From the NCBI GenBank assembly GCA_017396825.1, contig JAFQKR010000096.1:1-35906 (forward strand): 35,906 bases of DNA, read 5' to 3'. The notes under the pieces are model-generated. The model was not told where the DNA came from and did not search any database. It saw only the letters and a list, made by a program, of their open reading frames with translations. Each line of letters opens with the position of its first letter. Within the stretch, counting starts at the first letter, position 1. The position numbers and the translations under genes were made by a program. Positions 34,117-35,906 of the stretch are shown here, piece by piece. Source of the DNA: Clostridia bacterium. GTDB taxonomy: Bacteria > Bacillota > Clostridia > Oscillospirales > CAG-382.

Positions 34117-34220
34117 GGCAGAGTATGGCCCTTGCGCGTAAAGTGCCGCATTACCGAACGGGGAGTTGTCGGGCGGACGAAAAGCAAATGCTTGCGGTGT
34201 GGGGTCAGCATCCCGCTGTC
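34117..34220 (+). promoter_or_regulatory. Tetrahydrofolate (THF) riboswitch
   Basis: Matches the THF aptamer in sequence and order: GGCAGAGTAT at the 5' side of P1, CGCGTAAAGTG, GGGGAGTTGTCGGGCGG, ACGAAAAGC, TTGCGGTGTGG, and GCATCCCGCTGTC at the 3' side. P1 pairs GGCAG (34117-34121) with CTGTC (34216-34220). It directly precedes folT and folC, the usual targets. Ligand-bound state is expected to lower folate uptake. No clear terminator hairpin with a T-tract follows before the ribosome site at about 34279-34286, so control may be at translation; not certain. Confidence 0.92.
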
Positions 34221-34293
34221 GCATATTTTTGCACCCGCTTTATATTTTTTCGTGCTTTGATATGACGACGAAAATGTAAAGGAGGGTCTTTTT

Positions 34294-34830
34294 TTGTCCA
34301 AAAAAACTAAAAAATTCACGCTTAAAACTCTTACTGCTGCGGCAATGCTTGCGGCACTCAGCGCGGTTATCGGTATTCTTTGTAAAAACTTTTTTACATT
34401 TAATATATATTACCGCATAACCTTCGAGAATATGCCCGTTATTTTAGCGGGCTTGCTCTTCGGCTCGGTCACGGGGGCGGCAGTGGGCGCATCTGCCGAC
34501 ATTATAAGCTGTCTCTGTTCAACCAATCCTAATCTCAATCCTATAATCACCTTAGGGGCGGCATCGGTTGGCGCTTTGGCGGGTATTGTACCTTATATTA
34601 TAAAAAACAAAGGGAAGGCACAAACGGCATTGGCGGTTGTGTTGGCGCATCTTGTGGGACAGGTGGGTATCAAGTCTGTGGGTAAGATGGTTTATTTCGG
34701 CATGCCGTGGCAGGGGATCCTTGTGGGACTTCTTATTTCTGTTTTTGTCGGCGCCTTTGAGTTTTGGTTTATAAATTGGCTTCGCTCCTCTCGCGGGGTG
34801 GGGCATTATTTGGAGGGAAAGTTAAAGTGA
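34294..34830 (+). CDS. folT: ECF transporter folate-binding component FolT
   Basis: The substrate-specific S component for folate uptake; it needs an EcfA1/A2/T module to work. The 178 residues form five or six membrane helices, starting after a basic tail (SKKTKKFTLK) with the ECF S-component signature AAMLAALSAVIGIL, then YYRITFENMPVILAGLLFGS and GAAVGASADIISC as in FolT. The start is TTG at 34294, seven or so bases after AAAGGAGGG (34278-34286). No ATPase genes are adjacent; the module lies at 17.4-19.9 kb, the arrangement called group II ECF. Its regulation by the THF riboswitch supports the folate substrate. The stop overlaps the folC ATG by one base (TGATG). Confidence 0.93.
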   Translation: MSKKTKKFTLKTLTAAAMLAALSAVIGILCKNFFTFNIYYRITFENMPVILAGLLFGSVTGAAVGASADIISCLCSTNPNLNPIITLGAASVGALAGIVPYIIKNKGKAQTALAVVLAHLVGQVGIKSVGKMVYFGMPWQGILVGLLISVFVGAFEFWFINWLRSSRGVGHYLEGKLK

Positions 34831-35906
34831 TGACTTACGAGCAGGCCTTGGAGTATATACACAGCGTTTCTTGGATGGGTAGCCGCCCCGGGCTTAGCCG
34901 CACGAGAGAGCTGCTTTCTCTTATGGGCGACCCGCAGGACTCTCTGCGCTTTGTTCACGTGGCAGGCACCAACGGAAAAGGCTCTGTGTGTGCCATGCTT
35001 GCTTCGGTTCTTGAGGCATCAGGCTACAAGACGGGGCTTTATACCTCTCCTTATATATTAAGGTTTAACGACCGTATTCGTGTAAACGGTGTGGATATAC
35101 CCGACGATGAACTGGCTGAGGTAACCGAGTACGTAAAGCAGTACGCCGAGACTATGGAGGACCACCCCACAGAGTTTGAGCTTGTTACCGCCATAGGCTT
35201 TGAGTATTTCAAAAGACAGCAGTGCGACGTGGTTGTGCTTGAGGTAGGCATGGGCGGCGAGCTTGACTCCACCAATGTAATAAAGAATCCCCTTGTTTCC
35301 GTTATAACTCCTCTCGCTTTGGATCACACGGCTATACTTGGCGCTACCATAGAGGAAATAGCGAAAGCGAAAGCCGGTATAATAAAGGAAGGCTGTCCCG
35401 TCGTGTCGGCAGATAACACCGTGGAGGGCGCGGCTGTTATAGCGGCCACCTGCAAAGCCCTCGGTTGCGATTGCCGAAGTCTTGCAGGCAACTGGCATGC
35501 GGATGATTGGTGCTTCTTTGAACAAAGCTCCTATGACCCGTTATTTGGTATAAGCTTCTATTATAAAGGAGAGGAATATACCGTTCCGCTGAGTGGCGTG
35601 TATCATTTCTGCAACGCGGCTTTGGCTCTGGAGACGGTGGAGGCGCTGAGAGAACAAGGCCTTGATATTAGCACCGAAGCTCTCAGAAGGGGGCTGGCAA
35701 GGGTGTCATGGCCCGCACGCTTTGAGTTTATGAGGGAGGAGCCGCTGTTTATATATGATGGCGGTCATAACCCTCAGGGCATCAAGGCGGCGGTGGATAC
35801 CTACAAATTTTGCATAAACAAGGCAGTTGTGCTTATAGGCGTAATGGCTGATAAGGACTATACCGTGGAGCTTGATATGCTTATGGAGATAGCGGATAGC
35901 TTTATA
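34830..35906 (+). CDS. folC: Folylpolyglutamate synthase/dihydrofolate synthase, 3' end outside window
   Basis: Adds glutamate to folates and retains them in the cell; the family usually has 420-440 residues, of which 359 are present. Visible are the P-loop-like HVAGTNGKGS (43-52), TSPYILRFNDRIRVNG, VVVLEVGMGGELDSTN, the TPLALDHTAILG segment and DGGHNPQG in the C-terminal domain. GGELD replaces the more usual GGRLD. The ATG overlaps the folT stop. No stop codon occurs before the window end, so the gene is cut, not broken. The pairing with folT under one riboswitch couples uptake to polyglutamylation. Confidence 0.95.
   Translation, partial: MTYEQALEYIHSVSWMGSRPGLSRTRELLSLMGDPQDSLRFVHVAGTNGKGSVCAMLASVLEASGYKTGLYTSPYILRFNDRIRVNGVDIPDDELAEVTEYVKQYAETMEDHPTEFELVTAIGFEYFKRQQCDVVVLEVGMGGELDSTNVIKNPLVSVITPLALDHTAILGATIEEIAKAKAGIIKEGCPVVSADNTVEGAAVIAATCKALGCDCRSLAGNWHADDWCFFEQSSYDPLFGISFYYKGEEYTVPLSGVYHFCNAALALETVEALREQGLDISTEALRRGLARVSWPARFEFMREEPLFIYDGGHNPQGIKAAVDTYKFCINKAVVLIGVMADKDYTVELDMLMEIADSFI

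Noticed and set aside
1..35906. Mobile elements, prophage, CRISPR, restriction or toxin-antitoxin genes
   Set aside because: No transposase, integrase, repeat-spacer pattern or defence family was seen; the window is collinear chromosomal coding with short gaps. Only 33883-34293 exceeds 300 bases without a gene, and it is filled by two promoters, the CIRCE repeat and the riboswitch.

Overview
The window looks like chromosomal DNA of a Gram-positive, low-to-mid GC Bacillota, most likely class Clostridia (Oscillospirales/Eubacteriales type, possibly a gut lineage). This rests on gene content and order: alpha2-type glycyl-tRNA synthetase, hrcA-grpE-dnaK-dnaJ behind a CIRCE-like operator, a stand-alone energy-coupling-factor module (ecfA1-ecfA2-ecfT-truA), a tetrahydrofolate riboswitch before folT, DUF5711/CvpA neighbours, strong AGGAGG ribosome sites and TTGACA-17-TATAAT promoters. 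I found no insertion sequence, phage gene, CRISPR array or broken gene. Species cannot be named from the sequence alone.

Layout. 1-4.7 kb (+): an ABC exporter with an unusual N-terminal PH-like and zinc-ribbon extension, gpsA and glyS, ended by a strong terminator. 4.7-6.0 kb: a YtvI/AI-2E-type membrane protein (-) divergent from tRNA-Glu(CUC). 6.1-6.9 kb (+): two tandem paralogous lipoproteins. 6.9-10.6 kb (+): an ECF sigma factor, a membrane-anchored putative anti-sigma factor, a VWA-domain lipoprotein and a DUF4349 lipoprotein, which read as one envelope-stress-like operon with a candidate self-recognised promoter. 10.7-13.2 kb (-): nagA overlapping an atypical ROK-family kinase (amino-sugar use). 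13.2-14.1 kb (-): acyl carrier protein and a HAD phosphatase.

14.2-29.2 kb (+) is a long collinear run: ruvC-ruvA-ruvB, a class I methyltransferase, ecfA1-ecfA2-ecfT-truA, DUF5711-cvpA, a ClpE-like unfoldase, a full-length P-type-ATPase-like protein whose catalytic motifs are almost all destroyed, a DUF1858 redox protein, a glycerophosphodiester phosphodiesterase and mscL. It ends in a bidirectional terminator shared with the converging heat-shock operon.

29.2-33.9 kb (-): hrcA-grpE-dnaK-dnaJ, driven by a strong promoter with a CIRCE-like repeat at its start site. Divergent from it (34.1 kb to the end, +) a consensus promoter leads directly into a THF riboswitch, then folT (folate substrate-binding component) and folC (cut by the window end). 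FolT carries no ATPase of its own and presumably borrows the EcfA1/A2/T module encoded about 15 kb upstream.

The most unusual items are the intact but apparently catalytically dead P-type ATPase (24999-27707), the sigma/anti-sigma/VWA/DUF4349 cassette with its non-sigma-A promoter, and the ABC exporter with a fused N-terminal sensory-looking region.
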